A stretch of 64,000 nt of DNA, taken from contig VZRS01015009.1 in NCBI GenBank assembly GCA_013398055.1, positions 1 through 64,000 on the forward strand, in the 5' to 3' direction. Shown piece by piece: positions 33,901 to 48,900 of this stretch. The DNA comes from Ifrita kowaldi (Eukaryota > Chordata > Aves > Passeriformes > Cinclosomatidae). Below the pieces are notes generated by a model. The model did not search any database, was not told where the DNA came from, and was given only the letters and a program-made list of their open reading frames with translations. A program made the translations under genes and the position numbers. Within the stretch, counting starts at the first letter, position 1; every line of letters starts with the position of its first letter.

Positions 33901-36900
33901 TGCTTCATATCTTTGTTCTGATGTTGCTTTTGATCTATTAAAAAATCTGGCATTTCTTCTGCTGGCTTTGCATGCTTGTTGGGGGATCTCGATTTGGTAT
34001 TACTGGGTTTTATGTCTTACTCAGTATTAGCATCCAAATGCAAATAAAATGTATTAAAGTTACATTTCCCTAAGACTAGGGCAGTGTGGAAAAGACAGGG
34101 AGAATATAGGGATTAGGCAGGAGGATGCCTGAGGGCATTTTGTGGATGTACATGGTGGCAGAAAAGCTGATAGGCCTGGCAGTGAGTCATGTAAAAGATG
34201 GAATTTGGCTAATTTGCTTTAAAAGGATCAAAGTATTAAGAAGTAAGAGACTTTTCCTAGGAGACTCTGCCTATGGAATCAGCAGCAAGTGTCAGTCTTT
34301 TGCATATATAGGTGAGAGAGACTCACTGCATAGAGTAAATACACACAGAAGTCTACTTGAGAAATGAAATTTGAACTTTACAAATCCCTACCTGCATGTT
34401 CCAGCAGCAGCAGTGCAAATCAGGCTGGTAGGTGTGATCAGGAGGCTCAGCAGGTAGTTGGTGACAGAGCACAGGCAGCTCTGTACTGGTTGATACCATA
34501 TTGTGTAAATTTTCAGATGAGTTTACATTTCTATTCTTTTCCAAACACTCGACATGAAGCATTGAGCTGAACCCCAAAAACGACAAGATACTTATTTTAA
34601 AGTCTTGATGACAATACATGGTTGAAAGTCTTGTTCTGTTTAGTTGCTTTCAAAATTGACATAGAAGAGATTCCTTCTCATTTCCCCGTAGTTCATCCTG
34701 ACAGCCAAACACGCTGGGAAGGCTGAGCTGAGGAAGGTGTTTTCTGCAGTGAATTTGAATATATCATGTCAGTAAAATGGGCAAAAAAACCCAGATCCTT
34801 CTGTTTTTTTGACATAGTGCAATCTGTGATTCTCTCTCTTTTAATACATGAATTAGCATCATTTTTCTGGATTGACCTTGGTCTTTCCCTGCAGCACTGT
34901 GTAATACCACCCTACCTGGAGTTAGTTGGGAGCCCCCACCCACCCTGAGACCCAGACTGCTGAATCCCTGCCTTGATCTCGCTGTCTGTGCTGGCTCTAA
35001 ACCAAGAAGTGCAGCAGCTTCACTGCTCCTGTGGCAGCTGGTAGGAAGACAATGAGACCCAGAATCCTGCCCAATTCCATGATATTCTTCCAGCCAGCTT
35101 TCCATGTCATTGGAAGAAAGTACTGCCAAATGGAAATTGTGCTTTGTTTTTGGTTAGGGTTGATCTGTTCTCTCTATGCTTTGTGGCAAGAACCACTTAG
35201 CAGTTCACTTAGGTGATCATAGAATCATTGTGTCACAGAATAGTTTGGACTGGAAAGGATTTTGGGGTTGTGTTACCTCATTCCAACCCCACTGCTGTGG
35301 GCAGGGACAACTTCCACTAGACCAGGTTGTTGAGAGCCCCATCCAACCTCATGGATGCACAGGGGTGCCTCGACTTTCTTGCAGTGGAAGGTCCTCCAAA
35401 CTTCAAACCTTAGGTGTGTTTTTTGGGAACTCTGTCTCGCTTTGACACTGCTGCTCAGGACTATGCCAACAGTGAAGAGTTCGAAGAGGCGCCAGTATTT
35501 ATCCTAGATATCCAGCAACTGTTCCATGTTGGCTAGAGCAGAAACCTGTTTTGAAAAACAAAACAACCCTCCCGTCCTGTAAGATGTTTCCTGTATCTTT
35601 TGTCAGGTGTCAGGAAAAGCTGGCCCCTGATGCTGAAATCCCCTCTCTCTTGAAGAGACATGGATCTGTTTACTCAGGGGGAGATGTCTCCTATCAGGCT
35701 TCTCTAGGTGCCACTCTGTCTTGGTGGGTCACTTGGTTTGACCTTGTGGACAGTTTCTGGTTCCTGTCAGGCTGCACTGCTTAGAGGCAGCTCAGGAGAG
35801 AAGGAACGTGCCTGCAGCTGCTCTGGGTTACCCTCCATTTCAGAGGTGGCCATGATTGTGTTTCTTGTTCTGTCCCTTAGCCTAGAAACTTGTGGCAGAC
35901 ATGAAGTGCAACCAAACTTTCCTTACGCTGTTCCAGGAGAAACTGGACCTGCGGCAGCAGCTGAACGAGGCCAAGCAGCAGCTCCTGCAGCAGGCAGAGT
36001 ATTGCACAGAGATGGGAGCAGCAGTGTGCACCTTGCTCTGGGGGGTGTCCAGCAACGAGGAGGCTGTGAAATCCATTCTAGGAGGAGTAAGTATGGCAGG
36101 TCAATACTGACCCCTGCTGATGCTCTTCGGCCTTTAAAACAAGGACCTTTAAAATAAGGACATTGCTGTGGAACACACTTTAAGGATGCATTTCAGAAAC
36201 TGTCTGGGCAGCAAGAATGTTTTCTGGTTTGCATGTTCTTTGAGCACCATCCATTCTCATTCAAGAGGGGTTGGAGCTGTGAAGTGTTATGAATAAATGC
36301 AGTAATTAATTATTTTGTTACCGAATGAGTGTTATCCGTTTTCCACCACACACAGCTAAAATGGAAGCAAGGCTACGGTTAGCACAATGTAAATATCTTC
36401 ACAAGCTAACAGAAGGAGAGCATAGTTCCTGGGCACATGCAGGAGTTTCCATGCCTCTAGAGAGCTTGGAGGAGCTATTTCCATGGAGAAAAGACAGATC
36501 CGTTGATTCTCAACTTCTTTAGATCCTTCTGCTGCCTTAATACGTGAATGACTCTTGGAAGTTTAGAGACCCTTACTGCTTGTGGATTTTATTAAATCAT
36601 CAGTGTTAAACATGGGCAAGTAGACTATTTGAAAAGAAAAAAACCAAAAACAAACCACAAAACCAAAATAACAACGGTTAATGACAATAGTAATACTGCA
36701 ACTATCCCAGTTTCACTGCCAAGTGCAGCTGATGGAATTAGGAGGGATTAGGGGACCAGGCCTGTTAAAAATATGATTTTCATTCTTGACACAACCAACA
36801 TGAGAAGGAATTGCTGTATTTAATCTGAGTGAACTGATGCCACAGTTTCTTTTGGCTTGATTTTTCAGCAGCATGATGAACAGCTGAATGAATAGGATTA

Positions 36901-39900
36901 GTTCATTATAGTAAGTGGTAAACCAATGTGTTTGTGAGAGTTGTTCTAGTTGGGTGCTCCAAAATACAATTACAACTTCGTATTGGATATCAGAAAGCTG
37001 TACAATGATGCCTTTTTAATGATAATTTCTGAGGATTCCAAATCCAAACAGCAGCAGCTACTAGGAAAAAAAACTCTGTAAAACACTGTATAAAGTAGTT
37101 GAAATTTAAAGAAGGCTGGTTGTTAAAAGCAGTCTTAAGTATTAAAATTCAGTTGAACTAGTTAAAAACAAAACTGTTGCCTGAAGATTTGTATAAAGGT
37201 AAAAAACCCAACTGTGAAGATGCAATACTTCAGGGGTTAGGTTGGTTTGAAATGCAAAATCTCCTACAGTCATTTCCAGCAATCATTAAAGCCTGTTGAA
37301 CTGCTGTACTTCTGGTGAAGATCACAGCAACCTTTGGGGGCATCATTTTCTTTGTGATGGTGCACGTAACGCTGTAAGAAACGTGCCTGGGCTTGCAACA
37401 AGACTCCTAGGAAAAACATAAATGGATTGTGTGGCATTGTGTCAACCACAGATTGCAACTGGCAGTGAGTCAGGTCATTAAAAGATGATGGAGATTTGTC
37501 ACACATCATGTTTGGTATGGGTTATTTTGGGACAAATTGTACAACTTGTAGCTTCTTCCCTCCTCCCTTGAGAAGGTGCTGTGAACTACGCAAATGTATG
37601 AGAACATCAAGGGTGCTTTGAAACTGTTGCTGATATTTAAGCACGTGGGGAAGGTGGCATCAATTCATAATCGTGTCATGCCTCAAGGAACAATGCCCAA
37701 GCTTTTTTCAGTCTTTGAAGCAACACAGAAGTGGGTCTTTCTTACAGTCCTGTAATGCAAATGGACTGAAATGACGTTAGTGACCAATATATGTTTTGTG
37801 TCCGTACGGGTTGGGAAAATCAGAACTTAAGCAGCAGATTTGAAATGTGACACAAATAGTTCTCAAGGCAGTGGAGGAGAGATGCCTGCTGGTTTTGCCC
37901 ACGTGTTCCTAGAGAGAATTTGAAGAAACACCCAGAGAAGCATAATGAGAGAGTTTTCAAGATTTCCTACCTGCATGTACCAAAAAAAGAAGTAAATTAA
38001 TTCCCATGAGATTGTTTTGGATGTCTTTCAAAAAGTTTCAGCCAGATATGACAGGCTTCTCACGTGGAAATACAACCTGAAGGTTTGATTTCAGAACAGC
38101 ATCAAGGCTTGCTTCAACTTGAGAAATTTTGGATCCTACAAGGTGTTTTGCTACTTCAGTTGTCTGATATGGTGACAAATTACTTTATACTTTGTGGCAG
38201 CACTTTTTCATGTTACCTGGAGTTTTCACATAGGAGTTCCACAGACAGCAGAGGGTTCATTGCACCATCTGAGCTCAAGCACCTTAATGGCTGCTTTCAG
38301 AACTGTCCTTATCTCAACATAGGTGGGTGAGACATTCTTCAGTCCCACGAAAATGCTGTCAATTAATAAGGGACTGTGCAGAGTGCTTAATGTTTGCTAT
38401 TTATAAACCTGCTGAGTCTCTGCTGCAGCTCTTCAGACATCAGCACTAGTTAAGTAGTGGCTGTCTGGAAAGGATCAGCAGAAAGGACACCAGTGAAACC
38501 TCAAGAGGGTGGCAGATAGACGGTTTCTTGTGTTTTCTGTGCAACATACCAACTACTCAGGGTTTTTAGTACCCGTTTGTTCCCACATGAATATGTATTT
38601 TCATAATAACTTGTAGGGCTCTTCATTTTCTCTCACACCCTCTTGCTTCTTGAGCTATAGTTACTGCTTGTGTTAAAATTGCCATCTTTGAGGAGTGGTG
38701 TCCATACGAAAACTACATCCAGCGCATGCAGAATTGTACTTGTTTTCCTCCTCTTTCTCCATGATCCCTTCATTTCTCTGATTTTGGGGCCACAGTGTCA
38801 TTTGTGAAGATACTGTGTTGACTGAGCCTGCTTTTTGTCCCCTCTTGCTGAAGTCACCCCACAGGAGCTATACGTCTTTAATGTGATGAATGTGCAGCAG
38901 TGGAGGAATAAATGTTACCACTAGCTTTGCACATACTGTGAAAGCAGTAATTTTGCAAAAATATTAAAATTTTCAGTCACTTTACAAAATGAATAAAAGT
39001 TCAGGCATTTCTTGAGCTCTCCTATTGGGTCACTTCTGGGAATAACTACAAGTTTCAGCTGCTTCATGAGACAACTGGAAAAATTATTAAAGACACTGGG
39101 AAACCCAGCATTATGGGCTCTCTACCACACTGTTTTGGTTATGAAAGCTTCGTCCTCTGTGTGAAAGAGAGTTCCAGCAATGTTTTACTAGTCAGAATTA
39201 CCAGTGAACAGACAGGTCTCTCCATCCTTCTTTGTGGACTCTGCACCTCTGTTCAGGCTCTTTGACCTGCCCTGAGCTTTGTACCAGGTGGTGCTCCCTC
39301 AGCTGAGATACCTCCAAGTGGAGCAGGATTGCAGCTGAGGGGAAAAGACTGTCCCATAATTGCAGCCTGTGCTCCTGTTCGTGTGCTCTGCTGTGATGAT
39401 TATTCTTTCTCACGTGACATGGCTGACTTAAGTTCAACCTGTGACCCAGGAGAGACCTCCATTTCCTTTTCTAAAGAACTTCTGCATAGCCTGTTACTCT
39501 CCATCCTGTATTGAGCAATAATGAGTCCTGTTAGGATCCATATGAATTCTGCCTTTTTTTCTGGACACTTCATTGTTTTCTTAAGAATTTCATGTTAAGT
39601 CTCCTATCTTCAGTTGGTTTTGACAAAAGCTACTGTAGTAGGCCAGATAAATGTGAAACACCTGGTGCAGCTACTGCAAAACAAAGAGATAATATTCTCA
39701 CTTTTGAAAATAAGCTTTAATTCTGCCGGTTGATAGATATTGCATGCTTAGGAGGTAGGTATGCAGTGGTTCAGTTTTATGAATAAATGTAGCATTGAGT
39801 AGTTTCCTGTTTTCTTCTGAGGTAATGCTTTCAAATACTAGGGGATCAAACATCACTCAGTGAATACCTGGTATTTTCTGTTGTTTATTTAAAGTAACTG

Positions 39901-42900
39901 AATGTTTTAATAATTTGGAAGGTTGTCCAATTTTACTGTAGCATCTAATAATTATAGTTGCTGTAGTGTGTGTAATCTTTCTTCTCTTCCACACTTGCAG
40001 AGTAAAGCAGTAAAGTTTTTCACAATCACTGCCCAGACCATGGAGAGCTTTGTGAAGTCATTAAGTGAAGACATGAAACAGCAGGATTTGGATTCTGAGG
40101 AAAATCAGTTTGTATTAGCTTTGGCAGGGATTGTAACAAGTAAGTTAATGTTGTGTCTCAGAATAGCATTCCAGACGTACTGGGAATGTATATTGCCTCA
40201 TAGAAGCTGCAGTAAATACAGCTTTTCAAAGTTAAGTAGTCAGTGTTGATATCTTGGGTGACTTTCTGGTTTTCTAAAGTTCTAGCAAATTTTGTTACTA
40301 ACACTTCTGCTACAGGCACTTCTGTGCTGCCTGTGACATTTAGGACTAGACAGGTAAGAGCCATTGAGTTCTGATATTCCCTATTGCATCCTTCAGTCTG
40401 GAATGAAACAAGGACCATTGTACCAGTCCTGTATGCTCACATTAGTCTGTACACATCAATTGACTTTGTGAATCACCGGTGATGCCAACATGTACAAGAT
40501 TACGAATTGCACATGCTGCGAGTAGATCAGCCCCAGCTTAAGGCATGGACTAAGGATTTTAAAACTGCTTAAAAATTTGGTTACTGTCAAATACACCACA
40601 CTTTCACTGTATAAGAGAAGTAGAATGTAATCAACATGACTTTCATACTAAGTATTATTTTTAGGGCCAGAAAATAAGTAAAAAGCCACATACCTGCTGT
40701 AGAATGACTGCTCTTGGCTTGGGAGGCTGTGAGGCATAGGGCTGGTACATCATCTGCATTTCTGTGAAACTCTGTCAAAATTACACTAAAGACATAATGC
40801 AAGATAGATGAAAGCGGATATTTATACAAATAAGTGAATCTTGAATGAACAGCATTTCTGAATATGGGATTTTTAGCTGTTGGGGTGTCATCAAAGACTG
40901 TAATAAAATCAATATGTGATGCATTATGCCACTGTATTATGGGGCAGGTGTAAGGGAAAATAATAAAGGAAAGTCTGCTCTGGAGTAGTAGCCTTTGGAA
41001 ATAATTTTGTCTTTTGGCTTGTGCTTCAATAATGCAGACAGGTGGGAAAAAAGAATTTGAGTAAATGTTCATAAGAATTTTGGTTGTGTAGTGTGCCAGG
41101 TATGTTGAATTGGGTGGTTGTAAAACTTTGCCATCCTGTTTCTTTAAAGTGGAACCTATAATGATCAGCCTTATTTCACTCACACATTACCTGTGGATGA
41201 ATGCAGCCTTTTGTTTCATAATTTACTGTGTTGCTATTGGGACACTGGGCATTCTGAATAAATTCTTTGGTTACCAAAGTAGAATTACGGAGGAGCTCGA
41301 CCAGTGTTTGCTATTTAGTATTTGCTATGTAGGTGAATGTAATCTGAAGTTTGTAAATGCCATAGTTCATTCTTTACAGCTGACATATCTTTTTAGTGGT
41401 CCTGATAATTAGCAAAAACTTTTGTTTGAAACATGAGTTTTGGTGATGTTTTGTGCTCTCCCACAGACGTGGCTGCGCTGGCGTGTGGCCGTGAGTTCCT
41501 GGTCAGTTCCAGTCGGGAATTACTGGACACCATGATGCATCTCCTGGGAGACATGAAGCCAGGACTCTGTAACAAATTCAAAGTGTATGTTGACTTTTTT
41601 TTCCTCTTTCAAATGAAATGCATTATCTTGCAGCGCAGCTCAAGTGATGACAGTGATTTTCCTACTCTCCCATTATTCCGTTCTTGGAGAGGAAGCTGTT
41701 CCTCAGTAGCATTCCTTGCAGATATAGCATTCCTCATAGAGTTGGCTACAAGGCTTTATCCAGGTTTTGTGTCTCTTTGGAAGTCTCTTAAGCACCATAA
41801 TATTGTAAAGGTGAGCAGGGGTGCCCTCACCTACCTTGGGAGGGGGTCGTGTGTTGAGTGAGAAATAAGGAAGATGTGAGGTCAAGTTTTACAACAGAGA
41901 GGATGTGGGAAATGTGGACTCGTATTTATTCCCTTCTAATATGAAGTGTAAAATGTCACATGCCCTTAGTGAAGAAAGTGAGTTATGGATCTGCTAAGAG
42001 CAAAAATGAAATAATTTTTGATTTCAACTCAAAAAGACTCACCACACCCTTCAGTTTGTAAGAGGCAATGCCTGTAAAGTGACCTTGCAATACAGCTTTA
42101 AAGGCAAAGCCCTGTTGCACAGCTCAGATACTGCAGAAGTGCTTTTCAGCTGATGGAGAGATTAAATAAACAATTGTCTTTGCCTTTTCCTCCAAGACCT
42201 TGTAAGCTGAGGATATATAGCCTTGACAGAGCAAATTACTGTGGCTTAACGAGTGGCTCATCTGCTGAACTGTGGGCACTGGTCCTGTACACCTGGTTCA
42301 TTTGTTCATGAAGATGGTTTGAGCCACTGAGGTGGTTTTTTCATAAATACACAAGCAATTCATACCCCAGGCAGCTGTCACAGCTCAGCTGAGAGCAGCC
42401 CTGTCAGCCACAGTAACTTGAGCACGTCCAGGCACACATTTTTAGACAGGTTGGATGTGATAGTCATTAAATCAGGCTCGGTCCTCACTTTAGAGAGCAT
42501 TTATCTTGCCTAACCCCAGCTGTCAGAGAGGGGGATGTCAAGCATTTGCTGACTGACTGGGCTCCTTCCCACAGTCACTGGGAGGAGTTGGTGCTGTCAG
42601 GTGATTGCTCATGTGAGGGGGAGCAAGTTGCCCTCTGAAGGTGTTTGCCTTTCCCTGGTGGGTGGTGAGAGGAAAGCTGAGCAGCCTGTGCTGTAGATAG
42701 TGGCTGGATGATTTCAGATCAGTTATTTACTGTGTTTCCCAAGTGTTGGGCTTGAAGGTCAACAGAAGGGATTTTTTTTTGATAACATACTGGAAGAATT
42801 GTATGAGAATCTCAATTTAAGAAAGGAAAGGTAACTTTTGCCTTCATGTGTATAAAAAACCCAAACCAACCAACCAACCAAAACCAAAAAACAACCCTGA

Positions 42901-45900
42901 AAAGAGGATCCATACTGTTTCAGAATCTGTAAATGGAGGTAAAAAAAAGAGGACTTTGAGAGGAGGAGGGAAGATACTCCTGCACACACACTCTGAATTT
43001 AAAGTGGATATGTGTCTATGGGTCCAGATAAACTGGTTTTGATAATTTCATATTTTATTAATGTAATTGGATTTGAGGGCCTTTCTTTTGAATTTATATT
43101 TTGGGTTGCTTGTAATTATGCTTCAAAATCTGCCTGCTTTGCAGAGGAATTACCCATGGTGATGTAAACTTGGCTGCCATACAGCACTGCTGGTAAAATA
43201 TACATAGAACAATCCCATGAGGTGGCAAGGAATTCAACAGGGGTGAATTTCTGGGCTAACAAATGGAGGGAAGCTTGGAAAACAGGTTGCTCAAGGTAGT
43301 CGATAAGTGAGAAATACTAAGCATATGTTACAATAGCTTGAATGCAGTGCAGTGGTGGTATTTTCTGATATCCCACAGAATCAACTTTTTTTTTTTCATT
43401 ACTCTGAACTTGCCATTGGATAACAAAAATTGTTGTATTCTGACATTAGAGCAAATGCCAGAAAGGACATTTCTTCATGGCCTTGTTATAGAACGAGGGA
43501 GCCTAATCTGCTCAAATGTTTTAGTGCAAAATGATTCCCTGTGTTTGTCTTCCATGTCCATAATAAAAAAAAGTCCTTTTTTTTTTTTATGAGCTCTGTA
43601 TGTGTCTTGTCACTATTCAGTTCTAAAAATCTGTTACTAACTAACTAGATTACGAACTACTAGATTTTTTTCTTGTCCTTTTGGGGAGTTTTACAGTCTC
43701 CCAGCCCAGCAAGGAAGGGTCTGGGGGGTTGGTTGATTTGTTTTTAGGTTGTTCTTTGCATGTAAGCTTTTTTAGCTGCTGGTCAACCTTAATCAGCATT
43801 TTCATAAGCAGATGTGTCAAAAGAACTCCCTTTTCTCCTCCCATAGGGAACATAAGCCAGGACAAAATGAAAGACAGCTGTGAGACAAGGATATGAAGGT
43901 TGCCATAAATTCTAGTGCAATTTTGAAGTTATGTGAAAATGGACTCTGGAGTCATCATAAATAGTGTTTACACATACATTTGTATACATATTCATACAGA
44001 CAGATACATTTTTAAAACTATACCTCGCAGATGAAAATGTCTGTTCATTATTGTAGAAATGCAATGTATTTTTCTTAAAGTATCACCATGGTGTTACATG
44101 GAAGGATGTTAATTTATAATCCAATCAGTTGAAGAAAAAAAATTGGCTTATAATTTTAAATGCTGTAGTTGTCTTTTGCTTAGTTTTGAGGTTTTACAAT
44201 TATTTTCTAGCTTTTATTTTCAAAAACATTTTTTATTTCTGTGTGAAAAGTCAGGGGAAATTGTGAGTCTAATTCTACACGCAGCAGTATCAAAGTAAGC
44301 TGATAAAGAGGGGAGTTCTATTTTCTAGTTCTAGCAATCCTGTGTTTTATTTGGATAAAGAAGCTGTCACTTACTCCAAAACTGCTGTGATATCCACTGT
44401 AGTCTGTGAGTGTGGAACAAATATATCCCAGGCATCAACGTGAGTGCTGGGACTGAAATCTCAGGGGTGACCTTGCCTTTCTGAAGTTGCAGATGTGAAA
44501 GACTTTAGTTATTTTTCTCATTGGTTTAGGGTTTGTTCAACGTTTGTAGTTGTTACACAGTCAATAAACATTTACATAATTGTTTGTAGCTATAATTAAA
44601 TGGTTAAGAATATTCAACTTTGCTATTGTGGCAGTTGAAAGTAGCCAGTAAAGAGACATGTTAGTACATAATAGTACATTTGATGTACTAATCCCATGTA
44701 TTAACAAGACAGGAAGGGGCTTTAGCTGTGCATTTAGTTCAAGATTTTAAAGAAGGCATTGACAGAGTAGTACAAGATGTTAATTAAATTTGGCTTGTCT
44801 AAGTAGGAAGATTATGAAGTGCATAATTAAGACTCATTCCACATTAAAAAAAAAACAAACCACCAGAAAGAATTGTTCATCCAGTAATCATTTGTGTCAG
44901 GTTTGCTTCAATAAGCACTTTTGCAATTATTATTGCAAAAAATGTTTACTAAAATGTGCAGGTACTGGAGGTGAAGGTGGTTATAAAGGGCCTGGAAATA
45001 TTTCTCTGTTGTGCCTAGGTGAGTGTGTTTAGTTAAATATGCTGTTACATATTCATATGCCACTGCATTGGCTTGTGGGGTGCTCCAGCTCTCCAAAAAC
45101 CTCAGCACTTTCTTGGATCACCACCACCAGTTCCTTTTGTCTGCACAAAGCAAACAAGTGAAATAAAAATACAAACACAGCAGTGCCTTTTTACGTCACT
45201 TTCTTTCTAACTGCAAATGTCAAACAGATTAAGGGTGAAAGACATTCTCAAGAAATGTTAACATTGCCATTATAAGATGATGGTTTATTGATCATTTCCA
45301 TTCTGGCTGATTATAGGTAGTGCTGTGCTCTTTTGTCAGGGCTTGTTCTGGAAGCCCAGAGCTGCAGGGGCTGAATGAAAAGCAGTGTATGAGCTCTACC
45401 AGCTGAAATTTCAGATCCAGAGCACCCCTCCCTGCTTGGCAGTGGCCATGGGTGCAGTAGATTTAATAAATCTGCTCTTCCATCTTTCTACTGCTTAATA
45501 ACCAAGGTGATCAAACTCAGAGCACATAAATGACACCTCTTACAACTCAGTTTAGCTTGTAATGGGTCACTGCCTTTTCTGCTTTCTGAAGGTGTCCACA
45601 GAGTGTCCAGAAGTCTGCTGGTGGCACAGGGGCTTAAACCATGAGACCTTGTTTGAGAACTGGATGTGAGTTGTGAAGTCCATTTGGAATAAAGTCATTT
45701 CCCTTTTGTTTGGACATGGTGGCAGTGCAGAGACATGCAGGTTTATCTCAGGCACGAGAGAGCAGTAGCCAAGCTGGCTCCAGGACAGAGAACATTCCCC
45801 TCCCTGAGACCTTCTTGCTCTTCCATGGGGTATTTTTTCATGTGTTCAGAATATGTGATTCAACAGTAGAAACAAAGGTTTGCACAACATACTTTATATA

Positions 45901-48900
45901 TGAGATTCATCTCTTCTACTAAAATAAAAATTATTAGCTCAGGGTTCTGCATCGATACACGCTTGACACAAGTGGCAAAAGATGCTGAAGCATGCAAAGA
46001 AATCAAAGACCATCACATCTTCTTTCTTTCAATTCTAGGCTAATGCTAATGTCACTTTACAATGTGAGTATCAACCTGAAAGGCTTGAAGTACATCAGTG
46101 AAAGTCCAGGTTTTATTCCCCTGCTTTGGTGGCTGTTGAATGGTAAGTTGCTCTAAGAACCTTGTAAATCATGACTTTAAGGGTTTTGTGAATTTGCAAT
46201 AGGTGTTACAAGTAACAAATCAGAAGTTTATGTCTGTAACCTGATCAGCTTTTGACAGAATAGAAGTAAACAAAAAGAGCACATAGCTGGAGGGAGAAGA
46301 TGTGCATTTCCCACAAAGTTTTTGGCACTGTATGTTATATTTCATTAATGTAAAATTTAAAGGTGGTAGATTTAAGAACAGGGAATGGAGAAATTTGATG
46401 GAGTGGTTTAAAAAAAAAGCCACCTGTGTCTTCACATACTAACTTTAAAATAAACCTGAAGGGAAATCTACATATCAGTTCTCTACCATTTAACAGAGGA
46501 AAATGTACACGTTTGGGGGAAAGAAGCCAAGTCTGTAACTACACTGACCCATTGCAAAAGTGGCCCTTTCTAAAGAGAGGCCTTGTGCTCTAATAGGATT
46601 TGGGGTTCCAGGGCTGGAGGACTATTCCCAGCTGTGCCTTTGGCCAGTGCAGGACTCCAAGGACGTCAAGGACTTGTGCTGTCACTGTCAGCTACATGAG
46701 TGACATCAAGGCTCTGCTCTTTGGGAAACTTCAAATCCCTGTGCAGGAGCCAGCAGGGATTGACGTTGCCAGCGTGCGTTGGCCTGGGCTGGCAGCTGTG
46801 TGCACAGCTTGTGAGGGACAGAAGGGGGACAGAGCTGTGACACTGCCCTGCCTGGGCTTTCTCAAGATTTATGAGGAGATTTTGGTGTGCAGATAGGACT
46901 GGGGAGGTTAATTATCCCTCTGTGCTGCTAAACCCCTGCTAAAGTACGACTGGAAAATACTAACAGCAGCTGAAATGAGCGAGATTGCATCTGCTTTTTC
47001 CAGAAATTATTTTGATACTGGATTTTTGAAAAAGCTTTGGTTAGGGTTGGTAAACTGAAAGCTATTTGTATAAGTCATGGTTCCCTTAACTATTTTACAG
47101 AAAATGTAGCTGCCCATGCTTTTCATCAAATAATTTCCTGCTGTGCAATGTCACAGGCTCGCTCTTCCGAGGTCTCAGGAAATTAAGTAATCCTTGTAAG
47201 GGAAAACACCATTTCTATAAAGGTTTTTAATATATTCTGAGAAAAATTTGATCTTCAGAGAGCATTAAATACTTGGTCCTTTGTTCAGCTGTGCTTTGAA
47301 ATTTAACATGTCTTAGTACAGGTTTTCCTTTTGCTTTATGTTGGCTAATATATACATAAGCTGTTCTAGCAAAAAATACCAACCCAAAACACCCTCTAAG
47401 AATCCTGTCTGACTGTGGGTTCCCAAATGTGCCCTTCCAATTGTTGTGGTAAAACAAAAAAGATAATAATTTGATGCAGTCTGTTGTCTGAAAAAGGTGA
47501 AGTAAAAGGATGAAATGGGAAATGTTTATAATTAATTTGCAGCTACTAATGGAAATAAGAAATGGAAAGGCTACTCTGCAATTTGGAAGCGCTAATTGTT
47601 TATGGCTGTGTTGTAGAAAGAAGGATGATCATGGCTAATTCCTTGACTTCTTGGATAATAAACTTCTACAGTTACAGCAAGGGTGGAAGATTCTCAGATA
47701 AAGCACTTCTGCAGGTTCAGAACCCTGACTTTGGAGGAAGTCTGCTTACTGTCAAGAGGGAGAGCTGACTGGTTTGGATATCAGATGAGAGATTAGATGC
47801 AAGACCTGATCTTGTTCCCATCATTTTGTGTGAGATCTCTGTAGTTTTCTCAACATTTAATCTATTTGTAAATGTCTGTACTTGTAAAATTCAGCAGCTT
47901 CCGCCCACTCTTGCTCCTCTCCTGTTTCCCTGACCAGCACCTTCAGGTTCTGCTAGCCAAGATGCAGCTCATAAACATGTGGAGCTGCTGCAGCATAAGG
48001 TCCTGTTTTTTCCCTGCAGGAGAGTGGAGCACTACCCTGTGCTGGCAGAGTATCCTGTACGTGTGCTGCCTGCCTGCCGGAAGCTTCTTCAAAGCCTCTT
48101 TTGATTAAGGCTTATGACATGACTCAGCTTTCCAGTTCTGTATGCTTTTATCACCATTCCCACTAAGAGAGGCCCCAGAAATCATCCTCTGATTTTTTTT
48201 TTCATTTTCAGAGAATCATCCTGTTTGCTTTTCCACTGCCAATCTGCAAGAGTCCATGACCTCAGCCTATATGCATCAGGCCCATCTTTCTCCCACTGCC
48301 TTGTATGCAGCTGATAAATCCCTCAAATTCCTTCTCTGAGTTCTCAGTTTCTGACCATCCTTGTCCCCTGAAGAAGAATGTCCTTCCCATTAAGTGAAGA
48401 GAGCAAATAATTGACTCTATTCTCTTTATTTTCCTTTGTTGTATCTGAAGCAAAGAGGGATTTGATTCAAATTGTCTCCCAGCATTTTTGAAGAGACAGA
48501 AATGTGCCTTGACATTGAATACATGGCTTGGAAGAGAAAGAAGGGAAAAAATCTAATAAGGGTTCCTAGTGGAGTGAGAATGTTAACAGCAGACTGTCCT
48601 GTTGTCTTTGGGAAACTTGGATGAGCTGGTGTGACTTCATGTTCCCTAACAAGAATTCTTAACAGCTCTTTCTGCTGGAAGCTGTACTGATCATAGGAGA
48701 AAACCAAATGTTTGACACAATTTTTGAAGATAATACAGATCTCTAGTTTTAACACTTTATGAGGTGGGCTGTCTTTTTCTTCCTTTTTTTTCCCCTGCCT
48801 TTTTAAAACTGCCTAAAAGATGGACACCCTTTAATAACCAACACTGATCACTGAGTCCCCTGTATAGGTATCAGCTGTGCCTGCCCACACCTTCCCAGCC

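Noticed and set aside
40587..41183. 198-codon minus-strand open frame in HSF2BP intron 5
   Set aside because: No domain, motif or compositional hint of a protein, no plausible splice partners, and ordinary AT-rich intron around it.
41583..41584. Earlier GT donor (GTGTAT) at the end of HSF2BP exon 6
   Set aside because: It would put the next exon out of frame; the GTATGT two bases later restores the conserved Val-Leu-Met-Leu-Met junction.
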